64,000 bases of DNA from Paragonimus westermani (taxonomy: Eukaryota; Platyhelminthes; Trematoda; Plagiorchiida; Troglotrematidae): positions 124,001 to 188,000 of the forward strand of contig QNGE01001009.1 in the NCBI GenBank assembly GCA_008508345.1, written 5' to 3'. Within the stretch, counting starts at the first letter, position 1; every line of letters begins with the position of its first letter. The translations under genes were made by a program, and so were the position numbers. Below the pieces are notes generated by a model. That model was not told the origin of the DNA, did not search any database, and saw only the letters and a program-made list of their open reading frames with translations. This document shows positions 11,759 to 24,419 of this stretch, piece by piece.

Positions 11759-12573
11759 GAAACTGCCCCGAAGCTACCAAGTCCGTCCCAATCACCAGAA
11801 AAAATTCATCCAGACTACGTATCTGTCCGATTTTTCACACCCAAACATTCTGGCGAATCGAGCTCGTTTCAAAAGCCAGCTGAATTTGCTGTTCCGAGCG
11901 AGAGTCCTTCCAGTGATACATTGATTGCTCTCAATTTCAACCAGGAATCCAACTGGAGAAACGTGTGTAGTAATTCCACAAAAGTTTACCCGGTTAATCG
12001 AACGGTTTACAGTCCGACCACTTATACGGCCAGAACGGAAGATCCGGTTTGCCAAACCACCTCACCGACAATTGGGAATTTCTCAAAGATACAAGCAATA
12101 TCCACAGAAGGTCACGTATCGCACAATCCGCAACTCGTGGAGCATCAGCAACAAACTTTTCAGAACACGCTGAGCTCACAGTTTGGTCAACATGCACCAA
12201 AACTAGGTTCGCAAAAGAAAAAGACACAGGATTCAGGCTACCTCTCTTCTGATCGGTCATTCTCACTACGCAATTCAACCCAGTCGATAGCGCGACACAC
12301 TAACATGAACCCAGTTGAAGACGAAAGTTACCGAACTCCCTCGAATTTGACGACCGAACAATCGATGAGAGGCATGCAAACTTGCAACTCGCAAAGAATG
12401 CCGGATTTTTCCGAATTTAGTCCCAAAAGTACCGCTGCACCACCCGACCCTAAAAAGCCAAGGTCTGTTACCGAATTGGAGAGTAGTCCGCTCGGAAGAT
12501 CAGACTGCAAGTCGGTCACTACGAGGCGTAAGCTGGCTGCTTTAAGGACCCGTAGATGTCGTAATTACTTCGG
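11759..12573 (+). CDS. Unrecognised disordered protein, exon C
   Basis: The acceptor TTTTCCGATTTCAG ends at 11758 and the donor GG|GTAAGT follows 12573. The exon holds 271 codons plus two bases, enters in phase 0 as exon A requires, and leaves in phase 2. The translation starts ETAPKLPSPSQSPEKIHPDY and is rich in Ser, Thr, Asn, Gln and Pro. It includes a QQQ run, a KKKTQDSGYLSSDRSFSLR segment and a basic end (VTTRRKLAALRTRRCRNYF). Pro-rich PPDPKKPRSVTELE lies about 40 residues from the end. The composition and the many SP/TP and RxxS sites suggest a phosphorylated scaffold or cytoskeletal regulator, but that is inference; no family is recognised. Confidence 0.78.
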
Positions 12574-14039
12574 GTAAGTTCGATTAGATAAAACCCGATT
12601 ATTATTTTGAGCAAAATTATGGGACGTTGAAGGATAGATTCATCATGCCACTCCTCTGTCTATCCTGCGGTGGACCAAATAGAATTATTCTGTTAAAAGC
12701 TCCAGATATGAACGTTCAGAAGACGTGTATAGGGTTTCATCTTATCCAGTTAATGGCACAATGCGAAATAGTCCAAGCCGGAATATAACGTATTTTAACT
12801 GGTTTGGGGCTGACTGTCCACAAAACTTCCCAGTTGGTGACATTTCTGACTGCACAGTACTACGACTCGCCTAGAAGATAGTTTTGAATGAATCATGAAC
12901 TCATTTATCTCAGAGTTTTAATCTCTTTTGTATTTTGAATAACGAACCCAAAATACCTCAACTAAGGGATGTTACCAAATGGAACAGTCTCGCTAGTTGT
13001 GAATCAACGCCGCGGTAAAACTCGAACATAAGGGTGGATCAAAAAATAGGCCTTTCATTGTTCAAGGCCGTGGCAAACATGGAGCAAAGTTCAATGGATT
13101 TTGTAGATAGCGAGCTGGCTTCTTGCACATAACTGTATGATGATGTGTTTGCGGTACTGCAGTAACACTCTGAAAGCGTCTGTAAGACCAGTCACTTAAG
13201 TTTAACTCCAACATACGCTTAACGTTCAAGGATGGCAACTTGTGTCTGGTGTAGCGATGTCGGATCAAGCCGCACATTAATTCTCGGTATAATTCTGGGG
13301 ATGACCCCTCATCTCAACGCGTGCGCTCTGATCAGTTTCACCAATATATGTGCATGTCGCTCCACTCTGGTTAACTGCCAAATACGACGTGAAGTGTAGA
13401 GCCTGAGTGTTCTGATCGTTATCTGATGTATTACCCATAGCCTGATGTGACTGGGCCGGATCACTGTGGTTACGTCACGCGTTCTCCGACTAGGTGTACT
13501 GCTCACTGAGGCGAACGTAGCATTTTATCGTGTTTTTATGCTTGGCTGCCCATCACCTGCTGGATACCGGTCTTGCGATAGAAATGACAAACGAACTACG
13601 AACATTAATGTGCCATCTAAACCTCCTCCATACCGACGTCAACAAAATATCGCCTACCACGTGCAACAAGCTAGTGACTATGGGATTTCTTTTGCCACAA
13701 TTACGACCGGTGACTGGTGTCTATGTGAAATGATGTAAATTACTGGTTTTGCGCCTTACTGTTTCGTACGTTTAATGTCTCAAAGCCGATGAGGGCATTC
13801 TAAATGATTTTACCATCTTGTCACATCGGTCTCCCCATTTCGTGACTGAAATTTGTAAACGGTAAAAATTAACTTTATTTGACAAACCAAATTTCCGTCA
13901 GTATACATTCAAATTGCTAGCAGTTGCTACAGGGAGTTCAGTTGATTTGCGTGAGTGGTTATCTTTGAGCGAATAAAGTCCAGGTTGTTTGTTCATCAGG
14001 AGAGATGACACTCTGAGTGACATGATAACTACCACCAGT

Positions 14040-14140
14040 AGTCACGCAAATCAGAAATCTACTGTCACGCTGGGGTTCGAACCAGTATCATGCTTAGAGG
14101 TTCATCATATGGGCGTTCTGTCCAAAACACGTATTGCACG
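14040..14140 (-). repeat. tRNA-like SINE relic (weak)
   Basis: The minus strand carries a palindromic T-arm-like B box, CTGGTTCGAACCCCAG, preceded by about 45 bases with faint resemblance to the head of SINE family 2. No A box is convincing. It may be a fragment of family 2 or another tRNA-derived SINE. Confidence 0.35.
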
Positions 14141-14799
14141 TTTTAGCCAGAAAAATGACCTCTGAACAACATTTTGCACCCTAGCAAGAGTTCATGGGTG
14201 GCTTTGATGACATTTAGAAGATATGTCAGTATTGAATGTCTAGCTTACCAGCTTTCGATTTCTATCTATTCGGGAGTAGGAAACCAAAATTACGCATGTC
14301 CCTAAGAGTTGCCGTTGTCCATCTGATGTGTTTCTGCTATCGGTTATTTCATGGGAATCTGTTTAGTGCTCTATGTGTGGGGACAAGTGGGGTTTGGGAT
14401 GGCAACACAACTCAGTCGTCGTACGCATTCATAGGAAAATCGTATGCACAGTTGAACATGAAACAAAAGTTGAACGGAAAAACCCGAAAACGATACCGAG
14501 TTTGGTTAAAGTTACCACATAACCTGATAATCATAGGTGGTCTGTTTCACCTAGGGAAGAGTTCTTATCCCTCGGTCATAAATTACATTTGGAATGCCGA
14601 AAGTTCGGCGAAATCGATGCTTCATTTGGAGTGGAAATATAAATGGTTGATGGGGTTCTGGTATTTGCTATATTGATTTCTCTCAGTGGAATGACTATCA
14701 CTTCCGTGTGTGTAAGTACCACAAGTTTTTAAGAAACCCTATGTGTAGACCAGTCGTAGGTCGCCAAGTATCGTCTTCGTTAATCTTAAGAATAATAAG

Positions 14800-14940
14800 G
14801 AAACGGGAGTAATAAGCTGGCAGTTGTTAAGGCTGGTCATTATCGTATATTTCCTGCCACAAGCGGAATTTGAACTCCTATCACGCTTTCATGGGGCAAT
14901 CCTGTTGTCCACTGGGCCAGTGACTTCCGACTGGACGCTT
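14800..14940 (-). repeat. SINE family 2, copy 1 (partial)
   Basis: On the minus strand CACTGGCCCAGTGGACAACA is followed by ATTGC..CATGAAAGCG, a B-box-like AGGAGTTCAAATTCC, and GGCAGGAAATATACGATAAT. This order matches the copies at 15.2, 32.3 and 35.2 kb (GGGCAGTGGTCAACACGG, then TACATCATAAAAGCGGG, and so on). Only the head and middle are clear. Confidence 0.6.
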
Positions 14941-15159
14941 ATGGGTAGTGCTCAGACTGCCCTGTTTTTTCGAGATAACATGTAGTGGCTGGTATGTTTA
15001 CCACAATCGACGACCTCACGACTACGAATTCCTTTCAAACTGAAGTCATAAAAAACAGTAAACCAATACTTATCAGCAACAAAATTACCACTCAGCAAGC
15101 TTAAGTGTTTACAAATTAGAGAAAAGTCCTGATCGCGGATTCGTGGATTGAAATTATCA

Positions 15160-15450
15160 GGACAGTTATTGTCTCCTTCCGAGACGATAAAGCAATCTGA
15201 GCGATACCCATAGGGGAATGTCGCCGGACGCTTGCATATGATAATTCGATCATGTCTAATGGTGCGTTGGTCAACACGGTTACATCGTGAAAGCTTGGCA
15301 TTAGTTCCAATCTCAGCCATGACGAGGATATGCACTACTGAGGAGTGCTAACAGTGCTGAAAATTGAGCATAATGTCTTTTTTTCGGGAGAGTTACCAAC
15401 CAAATAACCTCTGAGAATGAGAAGGCTGTGAACCGCTGTGAGTAACTGTT
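15160..15450 (+). repeat. SINE family 2, copy 2
   Basis: The A-box-like CGTTGGTCAACACGG is followed by TTACATCGTGAAAGC, then a degenerate B box (TTAGTTCCAATCTC), then ATGCACTACTGAGGAG. The 80 bases before it (CCGAGACGATAAAGC ... ATTCGATCATGTCTAATG) also align with the 35.2 kb copy, so the repeat includes sequence upstream of the tRNA-like head. The tail to about 15450 (GAGAATGAGAAGGCTGTGAA) aligns with the tails of the 32.3 and 35.2 kb copies. Confidence 0.68.
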
Positions 15451-15824
15451 CAGTTCACATCAGCCAAAATCTTTTACTACTCACTGGTTTGTATGTGGAT
15501 AACCTTTGTGAATTTTGGTTCCAATCGCACAGAAAGTTTGTACTTGAGGTGGGTTTTCTTTGGGCCTTTCATTTTTCTTTTTCGTTTGTGTTCGATGGGA
15601 ATGACAGACGACTACATGTGGTACAAACAACACTTTGCTTATTGGGATTACTCAGTTAGTATCTATCGTTGAGAGCCCAAGAGGAATATGCGACAGTGTC
15701 ATGAAGCAGACATGCTTGGAGCTCAACGTCTTGATGACAGGTACCACAGTGCTACTGTGCCTTCAGAGCTTATGTTCAGGCGTAATTGAACACGGTTGTA
15801 GTATGTGTGTACGGGTGGTACAAT

Positions 15825-15847
15825 TTGTGTGTGTGTGTGGGTGTGTT
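15825..15847. repeat. Short GT microsatellite
   Basis: A (GT)n run interrupted once by GG, inside the intron between exons C and D. Confidence 0.85.
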
Positions 15848-17674
15848 TACCGATCACAAACATTATCATACCAGCCCTCGACAATACGTGACATCTCTTA
15901 ATGTTTTGGCAAATGCTACAATCCTCACCGAAAACTGTCAGCCGATTTCGGAAGGCGGGTTGAGCGCTATAACATGGCCTCGTCCTTTTCCTGATTGATT
16001 TGCTGACCTCCTGACCGTGGATTTAACTAAGGTGAATATCTTGTTTGTCAAGAGGCCAACCAAAACAAAAGGTATAGCGTCATCTTGTGCGTTCCGATGT
16101 TCATTGGGATAGGCCTACTTGGCATGCCAGGCAGCCTCCACTGTTACATCACCATAACCTGCCTCATTGGTTTGTATTCTTGTCACCTGAATCAAGAAAG
16201 TAGGATACGGACTATTGAAAACATCAAGAACGTTATACCATATGGTAGGAGTGCAATTTAGCAAGTATGTCTTCTCAGTAAAACATTAACATACTGTCTT
16301 GTGGGACATACCAGTTGAAAGTGCAGCCCTTGTCCGATAGGTTTCAATCTGATTCCACCAGATTAATCGAGTACCGGCTTTCTATCATGCGATCAGTTTG
16401 AACTAAGGCTGGAAGTTCAACTAATTCCATTCTATACACTTTCTCATTTGAAAGTCCACAATCCAGTCGCTCTTTGCCTACATTCAATAGAATTGTGACT
16501 CTGCTAGGTGAGGGTCACAGTACTACAGCGGCAGCTCTTTTTCACCAAATTTTAAGTTAACGGACGAGGCTTGGCGATGGGATTTCAAGGTCAGTGCTTT
16601 TAGCTCTGTCACACTACTTGCTGCTACCGAGGGCGAGACTAATGAGGTCGTGTTCTGGGTTACTGATACGTATGGTACTTAAGTTTATTTCTGACTTATT
16701 GAGGGCATCGTCATCCGAGGACGCACAACAAAATCCCCTCCGGTCACTAGTCACGTGCAGGATCTTATTGCCACTCAAAGATATCTGGCTATTAGGAGAC
16801 TCCACCTTATCACGGTCACATTGCATTCGACCCTCATTATGGGCAAACGCTGCAGGCCTGAATGGCTCTTTAAACAAGTCTTTACCCTATAGAACTGACA
16901 GTGATATGTGTGCACTCATTCGTATGTTGGGAGTTGTCCTATCCATCAGTTAGTTGAAAACACTGCTAATAGAAATCATGTATGTGCCAGTGGATCAATA
17001 GCTCAACTGTTGTATAACAGGCAGTTTCGTTGTGAGTAGTATACTACTCACAAGTAGTGTATTACCCACAGGCGACATTCAGGAACAAAAGGACAAGCCC
17101 CGAACACGACGGACAAGAAGAGACTATCGATACAGTGTGTACATGCTGTGTGAGAACTTTCACCGAGGCGAATGACCACATACTATCACCCAATGTATGT
17201 GAGTGCATGTCCGTCGTGCAAATGAGTGTACACGTTTGTGGTTTAGTTTTTGACATGACCTATACGGAAGTTTGCACAACAGGCCGGCTTGTAGGCCAGA
17301 CGTCTTTTGAGGACATGATACAACGAAGATATCTGTAGTTCAGGTTGCATGGTGCTTTAACGCTGTGGTGTAATTTTGCTGTTTTTGTTTCCCGTAGCAC
17401 TCATTCTTTATGTCGGCAGATTGAGTAATGCTTTCTAAGGAACTATTAACGTGTAACGGTTCTTAATAATCAAATACTTATGTTTGCACAAACTTTCTCA
17501 TGACTGTAAATTTCATCCGAACGGAGTGTTTGCCTGAAGCTGATCGACAACATTGAATCGACTTTCGAACTTTATCCTTTCGAAAATGCAATCGACACGC
17601 TAGACGCAAATGATGCAAATAATTATACCAATTTGTATTTTTACGTTTCTTTTATTTTGCCCCATTCACCGAAG

Positions 17675-18167
17675 TAACTACTCGTCAAGTCCACATGGTG
17701 CCGAAGGTCTATCACCCCAAGCTGGACAAACTAAGCGTTCAGGATATTCTTCTGGCTTACCAATTTCCCAATGTAATGAGCAGATTTCTGCACACAGTAC
17801 TCCATACTACGCTCCGCTGGCAATGCATCAACGGACGATTCCAAAAATGCACAATAATTCCAACACTTATCCTGAAGAGGAGCTGATTTTTAGTGACGGA
17901 GACGCGGTCAGTTTGGGATCGGAGTGTAGTCTACCAACAATTCGTTCGGCACCGTTAAATCATACAGTTCCATCTCTCGGAATCCGGCCTTCAAATGAGC
18001 GAGAGTGTACGGCCGAAAATGAGCTAATTGCGTTTCAGCTTACAAAACAGAATGCTCTTGAAAGAGAAACAAATGACACACGATTTACTGTTCCTTCATG
18101 GTATGCCTGCGGGAGCCCAAATGACTTACACAATATGGGACAACTTGAAGTTCTTAATCCCAACAAG
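17675..18167 (+). CDS. Unrecognised disordered protein, exon D
   Basis: The acceptor CCCCATTCACCGAAG ends at 17674 after a long pyrimidine tract; the donor AAG|GTAACC follows 18167. The first base completes the Gly codon left open by exon C, then 164 codons run to phase 0. This exact phase fit over a 5.1 kb intron is good support for both exons. The protein reads NYSSSPHGAEGLSPQAGQTK at its start, passes an acidic stretch (YPEEELIFSDGDAVSLGSE, about residues 70-90), and ends EVLNPNK. It is Ser/Asn/Pro-rich with no globular domain, transmembrane segment or catalytic motif visible. Confidence 0.75.
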
Positions 18168-21100
18168 GTAACCGTATGCAAATATTCCGCACTATATGAT
18201 AAGACTTGTAGGCCATTGCGTATGATCTTTTGGCTGGTTCGAGTACGACATCAACAACGTCATTGAAACTTCGCGGTTAGACACGATAGTGAGCAGTATT
18301 CTATCGGTACCGATTGAGCATTATGGTCACTCATGTTAGCAGCATTTTTAGCAAAGTAAGCTGATGGAATTTTCACTTGACCGAATTGAATAAATCAGTT
18401 TGTAGTTTTATTCTTCACTGACTACTCCTAGGTATCAGCCGCTATCGTCTGCGAACTGTGGTGGATAATGGTAATCAATACAGCAAATATTGTACACTGG
18501 AACCACAAGCACTTTGACGAAGAACTTCAAGGTTGTTCAACTTTTTATTGAAAAGTTGCCTACAGCACATTGCACAGTTTGTTTTTCATGTGCACCCAAC
18601 TTAGATTATTACAGGTCACAATAGTGAAAGGTCATTTGCTACCGGTTAGTTTTCATGAATAAATGATGAGTCAAAAAATGACCTTGGCAGAACTTTACCT
18701 TTATATTTAAGAACATTACGCATACGAGATTTGGATGTGCTACACGTCTGATAGGTTTTGGTATACACCATTTCCAACCTAGCACAACTATGAGCATGAG
18801 ATCTCACCGTAAAGATACAAGTTCCTTGAAATTTTACATAAACAAAGGACACTGTGCTGTCCTATCGTCGGTTTGGTATCAATCCGACTTCGGCTATCGG
18901 GTCATATGTTACAAAACGTAAAAAGTCGGCTAATCCTGGGACATTCAGAAACACACAATGAGGCACGCCTGTGACATTTTTAAACGTTTCAATTCTGACC
19001 GTCAAGGCGACGTAACTTCTTCCTAGTGTGTTATTGACCATATTTCGTCTATGGAACCAGACGAATTAAACAGAGAATTTAAAATGCATGAGTCCGTCAC
19101 CTGTACCTGCATACTTTCTGACCTACACTGCCAGATGTTGAATGCACAACAATGTGATTGCATTCATCAATCGCAACACAGTAGGGAGACAAAAAACTCT
19201 CAGTGGTTGTTGGACCTCATACCCTTATGGCCAAATACTTTACCAAACCAGACGTGAGTAAATACACAACGGAAATCGAAGTCGGATTGTAAAAGATTCA
19301 GTACACTCTAAAAGAGTCTACGAGGTGCATATGAGAGTTTTTTTCATGATATTGACTTTAATCTTCTGAGGTTACCAACGCACTCATCGTTGATTTTGCT
19401 TGCTGGTGACAAAGATAAATATTAACCGTCTTACCAGAAATGTGAAATGATCAGATTGTGTGTTTGTTGCCCTAATGCGACCCATTTCAACCAGAATACT
19501 GTGTAACTCTCGAGGTGGGTCTAAAGACTAGAGTGAAAAGGATACTGTTGAATAGTTCTGAGGATTTGGTTTATAAAAGATGTTCCGAGTGTCATCCATA
19601 GCGCGACTCAAAACATAGCGTCCTCCTAGAGTCTAACGATAAACATATGGTAAGCTGCGTTTTGCGATGGAGCTGCGTTTACTTTCAACAGTCGTTCCAA
19701 GTCACGGTAACGTTCACGGGCCTCCCTGATATAACTTATGATCAACATAGTTCCGAAGAAAAAAACTGAACACGCTATGATCCTGAGACCGCGAAGGTTG
19801 CTGTAATAGTTTCAGTTAACATAATCGTGTACTTCCTGTGCGTAATGTGATCCACCGCTGTTTTGTCGAAACCATGTTTGGTTACCTACTCAAGATCTAT
19901 CTTACACTGAAATCATGTTTTGCCCCATTTAAATGACAATGTGATTGTTCTAGAGTTAACAGTGATCAAGTACTTTAATGACAATCTCAACCGTAATTGT
20001 TCCAGAAAATATTGTTATTGTTCCCGGAATACCCGTCCAGGCCATAAGTTTGAGATCATACGGTCTTTGGGTTGGGGCAAAGTGGTAAAGAATAGCAGAC
20101 TCCAAAAACGATGTTTTCTATTTAACCATTCAGGTACCCTATTAAGTTATTAAAGGACAAGGCATAAGAGAGATTCAGTAGAATCCAGCGTCCGAGAGCT
20201 TCCATTGACCTGCATCATCTACACATTGTCCCCGTAACTGGATAGATAAAAAATGTTACTCTTTCATACATCGCAAACATTACTTACTGTAATGTCTACT
20301 GTGATACATTTTCATCATACATTCCAAAACACCCAATGATTCGTCCAAACGACTCGTATCGAACCTTCGAGTAGCCTCTCCTGTATCTTTTGCGTACCCA
20401 AAACGAACGACAATCAATTCTACTCACTACCTCATAGTCCAGTTTCTGAATGACACCGTTATCTCCAAGTCGACATTATCCGCCCCTATCATTGTCGTAA
20501 GAGATGGGTTCAGCCACTAAAATAGGTCGTCAGAAGTGATCAATCAACTTAGAGGGTTTTCTGAAAGGACTGGTTTTCTATACAGTTATCGACCGCAGGT
20601 TGGGTAAAGACAGGATCTTCTAGCTACAACCGCTGCGACATACAGTCAAACATTACTTTGAAGTCTCGCATCTCTTATTACTTCACGTAGGCGTGTCCGT
20701 TTGACCTTATTTCCGTACGTGTTATAGCTCACCACAGTACATTATTTCGAGTGCGCTGGCTCAAGTGTGCACCAGTTAACGCCTAATTGACATTATAGAA
20801 TCATGTGTTCCGTTTCTGAATGACTATTATGCATCATCTTCAAAGTGACAGACCCTCTGTTTATTACAACACGAGGAGCACCCGCCTTGCGATATGTTAA
20901 CATTTCGTTCACTCTCATCAATCGCAAACGTAAAGCATGCCAGTTATCCACATCGTACGGATAAAGACGAACAGGGACTAGACGCGCCCATAAACACACC
21001 GAGTAGTGTGTAATCAAGACCATGGCAAACCAATGGTTTGCCCCAACCACTCTAGTGCACATAACGTCTGCTGGTAGGTTCGGATAAACATCACCTCACA

Positions 21101-21234
21101 AGAAGCCAGTAACCTGAGGCTTCGGTTGTGCAACAATATATTTAATGAGTTTGATGTGTCAACTCAGTGAACTGTTTTCATAGCGTGTTTCGCAATCTAT
21201 GCCGTTGGATTTTGAGCAGTCAAATCACCAAGCT

Positions 21235-21400
21235 GAGGCTGGTGTGTTATCGATTGGTTTAACCGCTTCAGGATGTCTTCGACGACTGGGTCTAACAGTT
21301 GTCAATATCCTTCATCTACGCAGACGCCAGTGCAACTGCAATCGAACTGGTAGACAACTTTGTGTGTCATTAGGTGTATCCAGTCTTTATCTGTACGATA
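21235..21400 (-). mobile_element. Penelope-like GIY-YIG endonuclease relic 1
   Basis: The minus strand reads VVYQFDCSCTGVCVDEGY, a stop, then QLLDPVVEDILKRLNQSI. YQFxCSC followed about 12 residues later by QLxxxVxEDxxKRL matches the endonuclease end of Penelope-like elements (CxYxFxCSC..YIGRTxRQLxxRVxEHxPKWL). The YIG core is corrupted and one stop is present. It is antisense to the surrounding gene. Confidence 0.55.
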
Positions 21401-21479
21401 TACATAACTAGCATGTTTTACTTCTGCAACTGATGAGAGTAAACGGTATGTTGACACCTCGCGACATGTCTTCTATCTG

Positions 21480-21650
21480 TTGTAGTGAAGTGGTTAAACG
21501 GAACTCAGGACTCAAAACATCCTCTAGTCACTGATTCGAATCCAGCCAAAGCCCTGAATTTTCATATTCGGGTCTCATCTAGCATTCTTTGGTCGTCAAA
21601 GGTGGATAGCTAGTGAAAAAGTGAGCCCACGCAAGCTATGCTGTGTTCAT
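21480..21650 (+). repeat. SINE family 1, copy 2
   Basis: A degraded tRNA-like head ends in the B box TGATTCGAATCCAGCCAAAG. It is followed by CCTGAATTTTCATATTCGGG and TCTCATCTAGCATTC, matching the sequence after the tRNA-like segment at 3104-3182. The family tail continues with GGTGGATAGCTAGTGAAAAA toward 21650. Confidence 0.65.
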
Positions 21651-23129
21651 AGATTGGTACTTCGTAAGTAAACCGGCATTATTATGGCTTCAAACGGAGA
21701 AAACGAGCTAAAGAGAGATTGTTCGTATTCCACCATATTACAAGATGAAAATTCCAGCCAGGTCAACAGACCACAACTGATTTTTAAGAAATACATCCTA
21801 GCGTGTAGTAGGTTACCAAACGGTTTCACTAGTGAAGGTCTACTGAGGGCTGTTTCTTCTAGTGTTCATCCCTACGTACAGATAACTACTAGACAGGAGG
21901 ACTTCCAGTTTCATCTGAACAAGATCAAATTAGAATAGTTTGTTTATCGTGTAAGTGAAAAAAAATGGTTATTAGAGGTTCATAGCAGCGTTTTCGCCGT
22001 ATTTCCCTACGATACCCTTCTAAACAACAGCATGAAAACTGTCCTGTCTAAATAATCACATAATGGAAATATTCTCTTTCATCAATTGCGAACGTCATTT
22101 TTCCGCTTTTTAACCCACGAACATCTTATTTTCCTGTTTTTTATGCACATTTCTTTTGTTCGTTTCTTCATTCTAATAACCTTGAATTAGTTCTCAGTCT
22201 GTTTTCATGTCTATGTACAACTAAATTCCGTATATAAATCTGAAAATAAAATATGTATAGTTATGTCCGACAACCATTTAAACTGAAGTGAACAAATTCT
22301 GTCAGCGGCTGCATGTGGCGATTCAGATTGTCATGCTGCATGGAGTTGGTACTGACAAAACTTGAAGAATGAGGTGTAAATTGACAAATTATCAGAGACA
22401 GGAATATCGATAGCTTAGAACGTAGGTTGGATAACAAATGCGTGAGCTGTCTGTTCTCATGTAGATGCATCATAGAAAAAATTACAGTCTGTTCTGTGAA
22501 ACTGCTTTGTCAAGAGTGAAACGCTTTGATAACCCAAATTATCGACTGATTGCAAGTTGTTCTGATGTTATCAATACTAAATCAGTTTGAAGCATATTCC
22601 AACGAAAATTTCGGTTGTACATCACGTCACATGTGCAAGGGAAATTTTCTTAACAAACACGCTCCTTCACAAAAAACGGTCTTGGACTGAAGCACTTTCT
22701 TAACTGGGAGAATGTCCAGACAATCTGAAATCATTCGCAGGTTGCGCAAACGGAACTGTGGCCGATCGATACCAGCTATTCAAAATGATTGTGCGCTGCT
22801 GCGTCAAACTTGTTTGCAAGATGTGGTGATCAAAAACGACTTGACTGAATGCGTGTTGGATTTCAACAACAGACTTGTTCGAATCAGAGAGGTGGAAGAT
22901 AATAGTGAATGGGTTAATCAGAATGCAATGTGCTTGCTGCCTAATAGCAATCTGTAATGTAATCACTGTTGTAATTCCATATAGGGGCATTGCTTTCAAA
23001 TAAACTAAGATTATTTAGTGTTGATCGAACTCTCGTCGTTTTGATTTTTTTCAAAACAGTAGCCAGTTACACGACACATGTTACTCGTGTCATAAGTATG
23101 TCACACCCTTTTTCGTCTCCCGGGCTGGG

Positions 23130-23525
23130 GCTCTCACGACTCACAGAGTCGGTGGTTGGAGACTCTAGGCGAGATGGTGGCTAATCGAGCTCAGTGGCGT
23201 GAATGTTGTCGTTGTTTGGCCGAGTTGTCTGTGAAATGAGTGCTTTTAATGATGCGGAACAGTGAAAGCCGTGATGAAGCTGTCTCGCTGATGACGCCTT
23301 ACTCTCGCTTGCTCGGTTGTTTGTTTGCAAGGTGTGGGCACCTTGATGCTGAATGTGTGAATATGGACGTAGTCATTTTCAGTAGTTAGGTCCCTTCCCG
23401 TCCCCTTCTTTTTTCCTCTTCCCTTCGTATATAGGGTTTGCTTTTTCTTCATGGTTGTGTGGCAGTTAAGCATTAGTGTTAACCACTGATGTATTGCTGT
23501 CTATGATGATGATGATGACTACCCT
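23130..23525 (+). repeat. Dispersed repeat family 4, copy 1
   Basis: The inverse complement of 53495-53725 matches 23320-23520 closely. Shared blocks in order are TTGTTTGTTTG(C/T)AAGGTGT, GGCACCTTGAT, TTAGGTCCCTTC, a CTTCTTTTTTC pyrimidine block, GTTTGCTTTTTC and a final ATGATG run. The 190 bases before 23320 (from the direct GAGTCGGTGGTTGGAGACTC) probably belong to the same element. The end in a GAT trinucleotide run is typical of a non-LTR retroposon tail. Confidence 0.65.
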
Positions 23526-24000
23526 TTTTAAATACTTATAATGAGCACTCCGGACCACAGTGCTGATCCAAAACCAGTCAGGAACCCCGTAGTGAATTCG
23601 TTCGAAAACAATTAAACGATCTACAACATCAAGGCAGAGTTGAAGGATGGGTTCACGTCAGAATGTCGTCAAGTGAGTACGTCCCGCTTTAACTTGATTA
23701 TCAACAGTATATTGTGAGTAAATATTTCAAAACACAGATGAAAAGATTACGTTTAACTAACTGCTTCTGGTAAACTGCATGTCACCGTGATTGTTTAGTT
23801 TTACCTCAGACACTGCCCAAATTTCTGTTTTAATTCATAAATAATAAGCAAATATCAAATATCTCTCTACCGTTGTGACGTCCGAATAGGGTAACGCGTA
23901 CACTCTGAAACTTAATGTAGCAAAACTACCCGTGCTTTTTACCAGATATTTCAAGGTAATAGCTAAGTGGTCGACGAATGCCGCCCTGTAAGAGATCAGA

Positions 24001-24411
24001 TTGACGAGTACCTGCTTCCGCTTTATCGATCAGTTGACCCTAATCGGCTTTTTGGAAAACTCTGTGTCAAATGAACTTAAGAAGCTTTCATATCGGAGAC
24101 CGGCTTTTCAAATCAAACTCGCACTTGATGTATTGCTGATTTATTGTCCTTTTCCATACGATGCTCTGGACACAGTTTATGATGATGACAACATGACATT
24201 GTGGAATGCATGGATACAGCTTGTACTCATCACTCAATTAAATGACCTATTTAGTCATACAAGCGTAATATATGGTAGCAAAGCAATAAACGAAGCGACG
24301 TCGCGTAAGTACATAATAGATTGGGACAACCAGTTTCAGTCCTACTTGGACCAGGTGGATCGTTTACGCAACTCCTACGGACAAAGTCACTATATGACAC
24401 TTGATTAGCAA
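24001..24411 (+). CDS. Unexplained 135-codon frame, possible exon or retrocopy
   Basis: A stop-free stretch of about 135 codons ending in TAG at 24409-24411 has a coding-like composition: hydrophobic and acidic residues well mixed, e.g. ALDVLLIYCPFPYDALDTVY and IIDWDNQFQSYLDQVDRLRN near the end. There is no ATG at its start, and an upstream in-frame stop lies just before 23993. A splice acceptor (GAGATCAG) precedes it weakly. It directly abuts a minus-strand GIY-YIG relic, so it may instead be antisense to that element's 3' part. It is not similar to any family I recognise. It could be a processed retrocopy fragment, an alternative terminal exon, or chance. Confidence 0.28.
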
Positions 24412-24419
24412 CGCTTTGG

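Larger units (their letters stand above)
12574..17674 (+). other. Intron between exons C and D
   Basis: About 5.1 kb. It contains SINE family 2 sequence at 14040-14140 (weak), 14800-14940 and 15160-15450, and a short GT microsatellite at 15825-15847. A 146-codon frame at 14236-14676 has no recognisable similarity or exon-like borders and was not accepted. The remainder shows nothing recognisable. The acceptor end is pyrimidine-rich (TTTCTTTTATTTTGCCCC). Confidence 0.55.

Noticed and set aside
14236..14676. 146-codon + strand frame
   Set aside because: No family similarity or coding-like composition beyond chance, no good splice borders, and no phase fit with exons C and D.
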